Origin: Actinotalea sp. Marseille-Q4924
Lineage (GTDB): Bacteria; Actinomycetota; Actinomycetes; Actinomycetales; Cellulomonadaceae
Direction: 5' to 3'
Assembly (NCBI RefSeq): GCF_916618755.1
Contig: NZ_CAKAKB010000001.1
Location: 62,001 to 126,000 of the forward strand
DNA length: 64,000 bases
In this document: positions 25,994 through 34,433 of the stretch, one piece after another
Layout of the letters: each line of letters opens with the position of its first letter
How positions within the stretch are numbered: position 1 is the first letter of the stretch
Made by a program: the position numbers and the translations under genes
Notes under the pieces: model-generated
The model's database searches: none
The model's input: the letters and a program-made list of their open reading frames with translations, nothing else
What the model was told of the DNA's origin: nothing

Positions 25994-26758
25994 ATGGTGC
26001 GAGACGTAGGGGCGGACGACGGCGGCGCGGGCCGTCCGGTGGGTCGACGCCACGGTGCGGCACGCGACGGCCGCGCGGCCGACGGCCGTGACCGCCATGA
26101 CGACGTCCCCCCTGTCCCCCGTGACCGCGACGACGTCCGCTCGGCCCGCTGGGCGTGGTTCGTCCTCGGCGGGACGGTGGTCGTCGTGGCGCTCGTGGCG
26201 ACGCAGATGGTCTCCGCCTGGCGCGACGACAGCGCCGCGCGGGCGCTCATGGCCGACCTGTCGCAGACCGAGCGGCGGGTCCTCGCGGACCGCGTCGTGG
26301 ACGCCGAGGAGATGGACGAGGCGCTCGAGGCGTGGGTGCGGTGCCAGGAGGGCGCGGGCTTCCGGGTCGTCCCGGCCGGCGAGACCTACGGGAGGAGCGA
26401 CTTCGCTCGCGAGATCTCCGGGTCGCGAACCGCCCTGCGTGCCGCCGAGGACGCGGCCACCGGGTGCGACCGCGAGAACGACGCGGTCGAGGGGGTGTGG
26501 TTCCTCCAGCACGACGTCGGCCGCGGCGAGCTGGGCGCCGCCCGCCAGCGCCTCGCCGCGTGCGCGTCCGAGGTGCTGGGGAAGGAGGTGGACCTCGGGG
26601 CCGCGCTGTCCTGGTACGCCGGGACGGTGACGGGTCCGGAGCAGTGGGACGACCGGACGGACGTCCGGGCCTGCTCGGGGGAGGTGACGGCGGCGACGTC
26701 GACGGGCTTCGCTCCGCCCGGCCTCGCGCGCGTGCTGGAGGAGGCGGACCTGGGGTGA
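25994..26758 (+). CDS. Hypothetical single-pass membrane protein
   Basis: 254 residues from ATG 25994. A long charged, Asp/Arg-rich cytoplasmic N-terminus (1-50), one transmembrane helix (WFVLGGTVVVVALVATQMV, about 53-72), then an outside domain with several Cys residues (CQEGAG, CDREND, CASEV, CSGEV) likely to pair as disulfides. No family recognised. It ends with TGA overlapping the GTG of the next gene by four bases, so the two are coupled. The start may be further downstream, since the N-terminus is low in complexity. Confidence 0.6.
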   Translation: MVRDVGADDGGAGRPVGRRHGAARDGRAADGRDRHDDVPPVPRDRDDVRSARWAWFVLGGTVVVVALVATQMVSAWRDDSAARALMADLSQTERRVLADRVVDAEEMDEALEAWVRCQEGAGFRVVPAGETYGRSDFAREISGSRTALRAAEDAATGCDRENDAVEGVWFLQHDVGRGELGAARQRLAACASEVLGKEVDLGAALSWYAGTVTGPEQWDDRTDVRACSGEVTAATSTGFAPPGLARVLEEADLG

Positions 26759-27627
26759 GCGGTGCTGTGCGGGAGCTCGCGTCCGACTGCACGCGGTGCG
26801 TCGCGCTCTGCTGCGTCGCCCTGCCCTTCCGGCGCTCCGCGGACTTCCCCGTCGACAAGGCAGCCGGCGACCCGTGCCGCAACCTGCTGGCCGACCACTC
26901 CTGCGGCATCCACGACCGCCTGCGTGACGAGGGCTGGGTCGGCTGCACGGTGTACGAGTGCTTCGGCGCCGGCCAGGCCGTCACCGCCGCGTTCGCCGGG
27001 GGCCGGCGCGATGCCCCGACGACGACGGCCGCGATGTTCGCGGTGTTCCCGGTCGTCCAGCAGGCGCACGAGGTCCTGCGACATCTCGCCGAGGCCGCGG
27101 CCCGTACCGACGACGATGCCCTCCGCACCAGGGCCGACGACCTCACGACCGCGCTCGGGTCCGAGGTCGACGCGGCGCTGGCGGCGGCCGCTGGTGCGGC
27201 CGGCGTCGCCGGGACGGCCGACACCCGGGCGGCCGCCGGCACGGGCATCGACATCGGGGTGTGGCGGGCCCGGGTCGGGCCGCTGCTCGGCGAGGTGAGC
27301 GCGGCCGTGCGGGCGGGCGCGGTCCCCTCGCGCCGACGGCGCGCTGGGCGTGCCGGTCAGCACGCCGACCTCGTCGGTGCGCGGCTTCGCGGTGCCGACC
27401 TGCGCGCCGCGGACCTGCGGGGCGCCCTCCTGCTGGGTGCCGACCTGCGTGGGGCCGACCTGCGCACGGCGGACCTCCTCGGTACGGACCTGCGCGGTGC
27501 TGACCTCTCCGGCGCCGACCTCACGGGCGCGCTCTTCCTCACCCAGCCGCAGGTGGACGGCGCCCGCGGGGACCGCGGGACGGCACTCGGCGTCGGCCTG
27601 CGGCGGCCCCGGCACTACGCACGCTGA
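26755..27627 (+). CDS. Cys-rich (YkgJ-like) protein with C-terminal pentapeptide repeats
   Basis: 290 residues from GTG 26755. The N-terminal 80 residues hold about nine Cys: DCTRCVALCC, DPCRNL, SCGIH and CTVYECF, a layout like YkgJ-type zinc or iron-sulfur binding domains. An Ala/Arg-rich middle follows. The C-terminal part (about 205-265) is a run of A(D/N)LxG pentapeptide repeats (ADLRGADLRTADL), forming a right-handed beta-helix. The function of this combination is unknown. Coupled to the preceding membrane protein and followed at once by a strong terminator. Confidence 0.75.
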   Translation: MSGAVRELASDCTRCVALCCVALPFRRSADFPVDKAAGDPCRNLLADHSCGIHDRLRDEGWVGCTVYECFGAGQAVTAAFAGGRRDAPTTTAAMFAVFPVVQQAHEVLRHLAEAAARTDDDALRTRADDLTTALGSEVDAALAAAAGAAGVAGTADTRAAAGTGIDIGVWRARVGPLLGEVSAAVRAGAVPSRRRRAGRAGQHADLVGARLRGADLRAADLRGALLLGADLRGADLRTADLLGTDLRGADLSGADLTGALFLTQPQVDGARGDRGTALGVGLRRPRHYAR

Positions 27628-27660
27628 GGCGCCGTCGGCGGGCGGCTCGCCGACGGCGCC
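27628..27660. terminator. Bidirectional terminator hairpin
   Basis: A perfect 13-base stem (GGCGCCGTCGGCG with CGCCGACGGCGCC) and a 7-base loop begin immediately after the pentapeptide gene stop. It lies between two convergent genes, so it can serve both. Confidence 0.8.
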
Positions 27661-27667
27661 CTGCGGC

Positions 27668-28450
27668 TCAGGCGGACGCGCCCGCCGGCTCGGTGGCCGT
27701 GACCTCCTGCGCGACGAGCACGTGGTCGCCGACGTAGTCCTCGTAGAGCCGGTCCTCCAGGTCGACGCCGTACTTCTCCTCGAGCTCGGCGATGTCGAGC
27801 TCCTCCACGACGCCCGTCACCTCGACGTACTGACCCTCCTCGACGTCGGCCAGAGCGGCGTCCAGGACGACGACGTTCCAGCCGGCGATGCTGAGCCGGA
27901 ACCCGGCGGCGCCCTCGAACACGTTCGCAACCGTGCCGCCCAGCGTGAGCGGGTCATCCGTGAACGTCTCGACGTCCTCCGCGACGAGGACGGTCTGACC
28001 CTCGTACTCCTCGAGGTCGGCCTCGTCCCACTCCACCCCCAGGTCCTCGCTCAGGTCGGGGATCTGCAGGACGTGCACGGTGCCGTGCACCCGCAGGATG
28101 GTCTCGGACTCGACGATCTGGTCGTCGACGGACACGGACGTGTCGAAGAGGCCGTCCCCGGCGAGGACGAGGACGTCATCGGGGGCCAGCTCGGTGCCCT
28201 CCAGGAGGAGCGCCCCGTCCCCGAGCACGTCCGCCGCGCGGCCGCTGACCGTGATGTCCCGCCCGAGGAGGCGGGGCGGCCCCGCGGGCCCTGCCTCCGC
28301 GACCTCCTCGGCGGTCGAGCCCTCCTCGGGGTTCGGGGTCTCTTCGGCGTCCGCGCAGGCCGTCAGGCCCAGGGCGCCGGCCAGGGCCAGCGGCGCGCCG
28401 ATGGCGACGCGGCGGGTGCTGCTGCTGGTGGTCGTGCGGTGGTGTCGCAT
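27668..28450 (-). CDS. Lipoprotein with duplicated domain, copy 1
   Basis: 260 residues. Signal peptide with lipobox LGLTAC, then a Glu/Ala-rich linker. Two related acidic units follow, each a strand-rich stretch ending in V-GTV/V-GVV, an ELEEKYGV-D-like helix and a VLVAxxV strand (about residues 70-165 and 175-255). The fold looks like a small beta-barrel but no named family is recognised. It is a close tandem paralogue of the next gene upstream. Very acidic; probably surface exposed. Confidence 0.7.
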   Translation of the reverse strand: MRHHRTTTSSSTRRVAIGAPLALAGALGLTACADAEETPNPEEGSTAEEVAEAGPAGPPRLLGRDITVSGRAADVLGDGALLLEGTELAPDDVLVLAGDGLFDTSVSVDDQIVESETILRVHGTVHVLQIPDLSEDLGVEWDEADLEEYEGQTVLVAEDVETFTDDPLTLGGTVANVFEGAAGFRLSIAGWNVVVLDAALADVEEGQYVEVTGVVEELDIAELEEKYGVDLEDRLYEDYVGDHVLVAQEVTATEPAGASA

Positions 28451-28494
28451 GGTGTGCTCCCTCGGGTCGTGCGGTGACGTGCTGCTGGGCGCGC

Positions 28495-29259
28495 TCAGGC
28501 GCCCGCGGGCGGGCCGGCGGGCTCGGTCACGGTGACGGTGTCCGCCACGAGGACGAGGTCGCCGACGTACGGCTCGTAGACGGCCTCCTCCAGCTCCGCG
28601 CCGTACTCGGCCTCGACCGCGCTCAGCTCGAACCGCCGCACCGTGCCGCTGACCTGCACGTAGTCACCGACCTCGACCTGGGCCTGCTCGGCGTCCAGGA
28701 CCACCACGTCCCACCCGCTGCCGGCGACGCGGAACGCCGTGGTGCCGAGCAGCTCGGTGACGTCGCCGGCGAAGGTGAGGGACTCACCGGCCAGCGTGTC
28801 CAGGCGGTCCGCGACGAGGACGGCCTCGCCCTCCCAGTCCGCGATCTCCTCGTCGTCCCAGTCGAGCCCGAGCTCCTCCTCCAGGGCCGCGACGTCGAGC
28901 CGGCGGACCGTGCCCTGGACCTGGAGCACGCGCTCCTCGTCGACGACGTCCTCGGCCGACTCGAGCGCCTCGAACGTCCCGTCGGCCGCCAGGACGAGCA
29001 GCTCGTCCGTCGCGTCGCCGGCGTCGAGCACGACGGCACCCTCTCCGATCACCTCGTCGGCCGCGGCGCTGATCGTGACGTCGCGGCCGAGCAGGACGCC
29101 GCCGCCGGCGTCCGGCTCCGCGTCCGCCACGTCCTCGGCGGTGGTCCCCTCCTCCGGCCCGGCGCTGTCCGCGCACCCCGTGAGGGTGAGGGCACCCGCG
29201 AGGGCGATCGGGAGGCCGGCGCCCCGTCGAATCTGCGTGGAGGTGCGATGTCGTCGCAT
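28495..29259 (-). CDS. Lipoprotein with duplicated domain, copy 2
   Basis: 254 residues. Same plan as its neighbour: basic N-terminus, lipobox LTLTGC, acidic linker with TTAEDVADAE, then two units sharing VLQVQGTVRRLDVAALEEELG and YVQVSGTVRRFELSAVEAEYG, each ending in VLVAD. The near-identity of the two halves shows an internal duplication as well as the gene duplication. It is upstream of copy 1 with a 44-base gap, so they form an operon, possibly read from the SigR-type promoter at 29379-29404. Confidence 0.7.
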   Translation of the reverse strand: MRRHRTSTQIRRGAGLPIALAGALTLTGCADSAGPEEGTTAEDVADAEPDAGGGVLLGRDVTISAAADEVIGEGAVVLDAGDATDELLVLAADGTFEALESAEDVVDEERVLQVQGTVRRLDVAALEEELGLDWDDEEIADWEGEAVLVADRLDTLAGESLTFAGDVTELLGTTAFRVAGSGWDVVVLDAEQAQVEVGDYVQVSGTVRRFELSAVEAEYGAELEEAVYEPYVGDLVLVADTVTVTEPAGPPAGA

Positions 29260-29378
29260 GATGGGGTTCTCCTCATGTCGGGGGGCGGTCCCGTCCGGGA
29301 CCGGGTCCCTCGGATCTGGACGTCCCCACCGTGTGCAGAGGCCGGAGAGGGAGGCGACCGCTCGGGCCCGCCTCGACC

Positions 29379-29404
29379 AACCCTTGACGCTTTCGTGACG
29401 TTCC
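29379..29404 (-). promoter_or_regulatory. Candidate SigR/SigH-type ECF promoter
   Basis: On the minus strand, GGAAC (29404-29400) is followed after exactly 18 bases by GTT (29381-29379). This matches the actinobacterial thiol-stress sigma consensus GGAAT-N18-GTT except for one base. It would give the lipoprotein operon a leader of about 115 bases; the remaining leader 29260-29378 shows no other clear element. Confidence 0.35.
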
Positions 29405-29410
29405 CGTGAC

Positions 29411-30046
29411 CTAGACCGGCTGTCCGACCCTCACGTCTTCGATGACGGCGCGCACGGCTCTGCGCCGACGGCGCCATCGCACCACGCGCTCCACCACCAC
29501 ACCGACGAGTGCCCCGAGGGCGACGCCGAGGGCGGCGGCGACGAGCGGGTCCGCCCCCAGCAGCCGGGCGGCGCCCAGGCCGAGGCCCACCGAGTACGCC
29601 GACCACAGGACGGCCGCGAGGCCGGCGAGCGCGCTGAACCGCCCCCGCGGGAGGCCCACCGCGCCGGCCGTCATGTTGACCGCGACGCGGCCGCCCGGGA
29701 CGAACCGCGCGACGAGGACGACGGCGACGTCGCGGTCCACGACGGCGCGCTCCGCACGCTCCAGGGCATGCAGCGCCCGGGGTCGCCCCGCGAGGCGTCG
29801 GCGACGTGAGGTCAGCACACGCCGGCCGAGCGAGTAGGCGGCCTGGTCCCCGGTGTAGGCGCCGGCCGCCGCCAGGAGCCAGAGGAGGGCGATGCGGGCT
29901 CCGTCGCCGGGACCGGCGAGCGCGGCGACCGCGATGACGGCCGACTCGCTGGGCACCGGGGGGAAGAACCCGTCGACGGCGGTGAAGGCGTACACGAGCA
30001 GGAGTGCCCACGGCGAGGAGGCGGCGGCCTCCGCCGCCTCCGTCAC
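29411..30046 (-). CDS. DedA family (SNARE-associated) membrane protein
   Basis: 211 residues from GTG 30046. Carries FFPPVPSESAVIAVAALAG, the GD-A-YSLGRR-loop, and ARFVPGGRVAVNMTAGAVGLPRGRFSAL-type sequence, the R-F-x-P-x-x-R signature of DedA proteins, which flip or recycle lipid carriers such as undecaprenyl phosphate. Its GTG overlaps the stop of the XRE gene (GTGA), making it the last gene of a three-gene operon. Confidence 0.88.
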   Translation of the reverse strand: MTEAAEAAASSPWALLLVYAFTAVDGFFPPVPSESAVIAVAALAGPGDGARIALLWLLAAAGAYTGDQAAYSLGRRVLTSRRRRLAGRPRALHALERAERAVVDRDVAVVLVARFVPGGRVAVNMTAGAVGLPRGRFSALAGLAAVLWSAYSVGLGLGAARLLGADPLVAAALGVALGALVGVVVERVVRWRRRRRAVRAVIEDVRVGQPV

Positions 30047-30258
30047 GACGGCTCCTCGTCGACCCACTCCAGGAGGTCGCCCGGCTGGCAGTCCAGGACG
30101 CGGCACATCGCGTCGAGGGTGCTGAAGCGCACGGCCTTGGCGCGCCCGTTCTTGAGGACGGCCACGTTCGCGGGGGTCAGCCCGACCCGTTCGGCGAACT
30201 CCCCGACGCTCATCTTGCGGCGGGCCAGCTCGACGTCGATCCGCACGACGATGGCCAT
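30043..30258 (-). CDS. XRE family helix-turn-helix regulator (YozG-like)
   Basis: 71 residues, a single Cro/CI-type DNA-binding domain: VDVELARRKMSVGEFAERVGLTPANVAVL followed by KNGRAKAVRFSTLDAMCRVLDCQPGDLL. This small type is usually paired with DUF2975 membrane proteins (Bacillus YoaS/YozG). It overlaps the DUF2975 stop by one base (TGATG). It is the obvious candidate to bind the direct repeats in the operon promoter. Confidence 0.88.
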   Translation of the reverse strand: MAIVVRIDVELARRKMSVGEFAERVGLTPANVAVLKNGRAKAVRFSTLDAMCRVLDCQPGDLLEWVDEEPS

Positions 30259-30758
30259 CAGATCACCGCGTCCATGTCATCACGGAGGGCGGTCGCACTC
30301 CGGAGCAGCGCCCGCATGACCACCATGAGCAGGACGACCACGGTGGCGACGAGCACCATCCCGCCGAGCATCATCGGGATGCCCGGGTCCCGGATCTCGG
30401 GCGTGACGTAGATCGTGAGGACGAGGGCGCCCGCTCCGGCGGCGAGGAGCAGCCACGCCACGGCCAGCGCCCACAGGATCGCGTCCACCCAGGCGAACGC
30501 GTCGCGGCTGAAGATGCGGTCGGTCCGGACCATGCCCAGCAGCCGCCACGTGCACACGATGACGACCTGGACGCAGACCATCCCCACGACGGCCGCGACG
30601 GTGAGCGGCCAGCGCAGGCGCGCGATCGCGGGCGCGTCGGCCTGGGCCAGCGAGGAGAGCTCGCCCGGTATCGAGAGGGTCTGGCCGACGACGGTGGCGA
30701 GGAACAGCAGCACGAGGAGCACTCGGAGGAGCCCGACGGCCCCGCGGGTCAGCATCAT
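30258..30758 (-). CDS. DUF2975 membrane protein
   Basis: 166 residues with four helices, typical of DUF2975. Two possible starts: ATG 30779 or the MM pair at 30758/30755. I prefer 30758 because TTGACA and GACACT (17-base spacing) place the transcription start exactly there, and the upstream ATG lies inside that promoter. The family is of unknown function and nearly always sits with a small XRE regulator, as here. Confidence 0.72.
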   Translation of the reverse strand: MMLTRGAVGLLRVLLVLLFLATVVGQTLSIPGELSSLAQADAPAIARLRWPLTVAAVVGMVCVQVVIVCTWRLLGMVRTDRIFSRDAFAWVDAILWALAVAWLLLAAGAGALVLTIYVTPEIRDPGIPMMLGGMVLVATVVVLLMVVMRALLRSATALRDDMDAVI

Positions 30759-30760
30759 GG

Positions 30761-30796
30761 ATCGAGTGTCGACAGCCATCTATCGAATGTCAATAG
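30761..30796 (-). promoter_or_regulatory. Promoter with overlapping direct repeats, DUF2975-XRE-DedA operon
   Basis: On the minus strand a perfect -35 TTGACA (30793-30788), 17 bases, and GACACT (30770-30765). Two direct repeats seen on the plus strand, ATCGAGTGTCGACAG (30761-30775) and ATCGAATGTCAATAG (30782-30796), match at 12 of 15 positions, are 21 bases apart and cover both promoter boxes. This fits autorepression. Confidence 0.5.
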
Positions 30797-30869
30797 GTAG
30801 AGCCTGAACGTCAGCCGGGCGCACCGCCCTCGCCCGCGCGTCGTCATGCGCAGGTGCGCGGCTTGGGCG

Positions 30870-31898
30870 TCACCACCCGCACGCGGCGGCGATGTGGTCG
30901 TAGATCTGCCCGCGCAACGGGTCCGGAGCCGTGAGGTGGACGACCGGTTGCGGCTCGCCGTCGAGCGTGACGTGGACCGGCACGAAGGTGCCGCGCTTGT
31001 CCTCCGCCACGGCGTGCGGGTCGCAGCGACCGGGCAGGAACTCCAGGACGACCGTCGTGGGCGCGGTGCAAAGGGTGGTGAGCGCCGTCGGCGACCAGGC
31101 GGTCGCGTCGAGCGGCGAGAGGAGCACCGTCCCGTCCACGCGCGTGATCGACACCTCGGCCTGCGCGTCCGTGACGGTCGCCGTGATGGTCAGCGCGCCG
31201 ACCAGGCGGCCGTCGCGCTCCTCGGCGGTGACGTCGGGTCCCAGCTCGAGCCGGACGGCGTCGCGGACCTGCCGCTCCGCGCAGTCCTCGCGGTTGATCC
31301 GGGCCAGGTGCCCCTGCGGGTCCTCGGGCGACAGCGCCACCTCCTGCCCGTCGGCCGTGCGCACCACCACCGACGACGACGGCGCCTCGCCGGCCGGGCA
31401 CACCGGCGCACCGAGGTTCACCGGGAAGTCGCGGTAGCGGCCGGGTGGCACGGGCCGGCCTCGTGTGGGGTCCGACGTCACGCGCCCTGCGGCGATGGAG
31501 GTCGTCAGGGCGGCCGTTGCGACGTCGACGGGCGCGTCCGTCTTGTTGCGGAGCCGGACCTGAACGCGCCGTACGCCCCAGTCGGACCGGCTCTGCCGGA
31601 TCTCCGCCGTGAGGGCGTCAGGCTCGAGAGGGCCGGCGAGGGCGGACCCCGTCGCGGCGCCGGACGGCGCAGACGCGACGGCGGAGGGCTCCGGCGCGGC
31701 GGACCTGCTCGGCGCCTGTGACCCGGCCACCTGGTCGCGCGCCTCCGCGGTCGACGCCGGCTCGCCGGTGGCGCCGCACCCCGCGAGGGTGAGCACCGTG
31801 AGCAGCCCGAGGGTGACTGCCCGACCCGCACGACCGCGCAGCGCGCGAGGGGCCCCGCCCCGCCCGCGCCGGCACCCCGGGATCCCGCGCCGATGCAC
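30870..31898 (-). CDS. Hypothetical lipoprotein
   Basis: 342 residues from GTG 31898, which has TACGCT exactly six bases upstream (leaderless layout). Arg-rich N-region, hydrophobic core and lipobox LTLAGC, then a Ser/Ala/Pro linker, then a conserved-looking extracellular domain of strands (RVQVRLRNKTDAPVDV, GRYRDFPVNLGAPVC) with four Cys likely to form disulfides. No family recognised with confidence. Confidence 0.65.
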   Translation of the reverse strand: MHRRGIPGCRRGRGGAPRALRGRAGRAVTLGLLTVLTLAGCGATGEPASTAEARDQVAGSQAPSRSAAPEPSAVASAPSGAATGSALAGPLEPDALTAEIRQSRSDWGVRRVQVRLRNKTDAPVDVATAALTTSIAAGRVTSDPTRGRPVPPGRYRDFPVNLGAPVCPAGEAPSSSVVVRTADGQEVALSPEDPQGHLARINREDCAERQVRDAVRLELGPDVTAEERDGRLVGALTITATVTDAQAEVSITRVDGTVLLSPLDATAWSPTALTTLCTAPTTVVLEFLPGRCDPHAVAEDKRGTFVPVHVTLDGEPQPVVHLTAPDPLRGQIYDHIAAACGW

Positions 31899-31932
31899 GC
31901 GGTCAGCGTAGGTCGGGACGGTCGCGGCGTCC

Positions 31933-33504
31933 TCAGTGCCCCGTCGTCACCGGCACCGCAGTCGCCCGTGGTGCGCGGAACGCCAGCGCGGCGGGGATCG
32001 CGAGCGTCGCGATCACGGCTCCCACGAGGAACGCCGTGTGGATCCCCCCGGCGGTCGCCGCGACGACCGCCGCCCCGCCGTCGGCGAGACGCACCGACTG
32101 CAGCGTCATGACGGTGACGAAGAGTGCGATCCCCGCGGCGCCGGCGACCTGCTGCACCGTGCCGATGACCGCGCTGCCGTGCGGGTAGAGGCGCGGGCTG
32201 AGGGAGCCGAGCGCCGACGTGAACAGCGGCGTGAAGATCAGGGCGAGCCCACCGCTCATGACGACGTGGCACACCAGGAGCAGCCACGGTGCGCTGTCGG
32301 CGCTCAGGGTCGCGAGGCCCCAGGTCGCCGTGGCCACCAGGGCGGTGCCGGGGACGAGGAGCGGCCGCGGCCCCACGCGGTCGAACGCCCGGCCCACGAA
32401 GGGTGCGGCGACGCCCATGAGGAGGCCGCCGGGCAGGACGAGCAGCCCGGCCTGGAGGGGCTCGAGGCCCAGGACGTCCTGGGCGTACAGGGGCAGCAGG
32501 ATGATCGTGCCGAACAGCGCCATCATGCTCACGCCCATGAGCGCGACGGCCACGCGGAACGTCGGGGCCGTGAACGTGCGCAGGTCCAGCAGCGCGCTGT
32601 CCGTCGCCTGGAGCCGCAGCTGGCGTGCGATGAAGAAGCTGAGCGATCCCAGGCCGACGACGATCGACCCCCAGGCCACGACCGCGGTGCCCTCGCCGGC
32701 GGACTCGCCGAGCTGGCTCAGGCCGTACACCAGCCCTCCGAAGGCGAACACCGAGACGACGACCGACAGCAGGTCGACGCGCGCGGCGCGGGGCTCGGTG
32801 AGGTTGGGCAGCCGCAGGGCGCCGAGCGTGAGCGCTCCGAGGGCGATCGGCAGCATGAGCCAGAACAGGCCCCGCCACGGCAGGACCGCGAGCACGGCGC
32901 CGCTCAACGTGGGCCCGAGGGCGGGTGCCACGGAGATGACGACGGAGATGTTGCCCATCGTGCGGCCCCGCCGCGCCGGGGGCGTGACACTCATGACGGT
33001 CGTCATGAGCAGCGGCATCATCAGCGCGGTGCCGGTCGCCTGGACGACGCGGCCGGCGATGAGCACGGCGAAGACCGGTGCGAGCGCCGAGAGGAGCGTG
33101 CCGGCGCTGAAGAGGCCCATGGCGGTGAGGAAGACCGCGCGGGTGCTGATCCGCTGCAGGACGAAGCCGGTCATGGGGATGACGACGGCCATGGTCAGCA
33201 GGAAGGCGGTCGTCACCCACTGCGCCGTCCCGGCACTGATCCCGAGGTCCGCCATGAGCGGCGGCAGGGCGACGCTCATCGTCGTCTCGTTGAGGATGAC
33301 GACGAACGCGGAGAAGAGCAGGAGGACGACGGCGAGGCGCTCCCGTGGCGTCATCTCGGCGGTGCGGGGCTCCGTGCCGTCAGGTCGGTCCAGGCCCTCG
33401 GCTCGCCCCCCGGTGCCGTCGGTGCCGTCGGCGCCGACGGGGCGCGCGGCCTCGACGGGCAGCGCGCCGTCGACGGGCGCGGGGTTCTGGGCGATCTCGG
33501 TCAC
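31933..33504 (-). CDS. MFS transporter, DHA2 (14-TMS) family
   Basis: 523 residues with 14 helices. LNETTMSVALPPLMADLGIS followed by AQWVTTAFLLTMAVVIP, the motif-A-like loop QRISTRAVFL, and motif C in helix 5 (ISVAPALGPTLSGAVL) identify the drug:H+ antiporter-2 group (EmrB/LfrA type). A Gly/Asp-rich 50-residue N-terminal tail precedes helix 1. Start GTG 33504 with GGAGACCT upstream. Divergent from the glycolipid-binding-type gene across a 230-base region holding the direct repeat GTCAGCAGTC (33523, 33562) but nothing else clear. Confidence 0.9.
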   Translation of the reverse strand: MTEIAQNPAPVDGALPVEAARPVGADGTDGTGGRAEGLDRPDGTEPRTAEMTPRERLAVVLLLFSAFVVILNETTMSVALPPLMADLGISAGTAQWVTTAFLLTMAVVIPMTGFVLQRISTRAVFLTAMGLFSAGTLLSALAPVFAVLIAGRVVQATGTALMMPLLMTTVMSVTPPARRGRTMGNISVVISVAPALGPTLSGAVLAVLPWRGLFWLMLPIALGALTLGALRLPNLTEPRAARVDLLSVVVSVFAFGGLVYGLSQLGESAGEGTAVVAWGSIVVGLGSLSFFIARQLRLQATDSALLDLRTFTAPTFRVAVALMGVSMMALFGTIILLPLYAQDVLGLEPLQAGLLVLPGGLLMGVAAPFVGRAFDRVGPRPLLVPGTALVATATWGLATLSADSAPWLLLVCHVVMSGGLALIFTPLFTSALGSLSPRLYPHGSAVIGTVQQVAGAAGIALFVTVMTLQSVRLADGGAAVVAATAGGIHTAFLVGAVIATLAIPAALAFRAPRATAVPVTTGH

Positions 33505-33735
33505 AGGTCTCCGTTCACAGCGGTCAGCAGTCGGCACGTCCCAGGCATCCACGCCGACGCCGTCAGCAGTCTGCCCCCGGCCACCGACACGACGAGAACG
33601 CTTTTCCCCGGCGCCCGCTTCCCGTCCGCTCGGCCGGCGCCTGTGCCGCGCGTCACGTCGGCAGGCGGGTGAACTGCGGTGCGCCACCCGTCCGGCAGCG
33701 GCGGCGTGTCGGCTGCTCGTGGCAGCGTGGGACCC

Positions 33736-34377
33736 GTGACGAGCAGGGGCGAGCCCGAGGACGGGCACCGGGGCAGACGACGACTGGTGACGTGGCGCGG
33801 TTCGGAGCCGCACCGGGTCGACGTCGCGGTGGTGACGCTGCACGCGGACCGGCTCACCGCGCACGGCACCAGCACCGGGGACGCGCACCTGCTGCGCTAC
33901 AGGCTGGCGACCGACCACGACTGGCAGACGACGCGCCTCGAGGTGGTCGTCGAGGCGTCCGGCACCCGGCGCGAGCTCGACCTGCGCCGGGACGCCTCCG
34001 GGCGCTGGAGCGCCCGGCGCACCGTGTACGAGCCCGGCGACTGGTGGTTCGAGGACCTGGAGCTCGACGAGCTCGACGGCGCCGCGGACGTCGGGCTGGC
34101 GCTCTGCCCCCTCACCAGCACGATGCCGGTGCTCCGCGGCGGCTTCCTCGACGCGTCGCGCCGCGGCCACGAGCTCGAGCGGACGCTCACCGCGGCGTGG
34201 GTCGACGTCCCGCACCTGACGGTGGAGCCCTCGACGCAGGTCCTCCGCTCCCTGACGGCCACCGAGGACGGTGCGGCGCGCGTCCTGCACCTCGGCGACG
34301 GCTTCGAGGCGCAGCTGGTGCTCGACGACGACGGCCTCGTTGTCGGGCACCCGGACGCCGTCCGCATCGACGGCTGA
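33736..34377 (+). CDS. Putative glycolipid-binding domain protein (DUF1089-like)
   Basis: 213 residues. Recognisable features are LLRYRLATDHDWQTTRLEV, a W-F-D-L core (DWWFEDLELDELDGAADVGLA), LTSTMPVLR and AAWVDVPHLTVEPSTQ, the profile of the YP_-type putative glycolipid-binding family. Start GTG 33736 with CAGCGT seven bases upstream; a later GTG at 33787 is possible. Function unknown. Confidence 0.7.
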   Translation: MTSRGEPEDGHRGRRRLVTWRGSEPHRVDVAVVTLHADRLTAHGTSTGDAHLLRYRLATDHDWQTTRLEVVVEASGTRRELDLRRDASGRWSARRTVYEPGDWWFEDLELDELDGAADVGLALCPLTSTMPVLRGGFLDASRRGHELERTLTAAWVDVPHLTVEPSTQVLRSLTATEDGAARVLHLGDGFEAQLVLDDDGLVVGHPDAVRIDG

Positions 34378-34433
34378 GGGCCCTCGCCGCCGGAGCGCTC
34401 GACGTCGGGCCTTCCCCGACCTAGCGTCGCGGG

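Noticed and set aside
27360-27540. Short periodic repeats that could suggest a CRISPR or satellite array
   Set aside because: The period is 15 bases and in frame; it simply encodes pentapeptide repeats.
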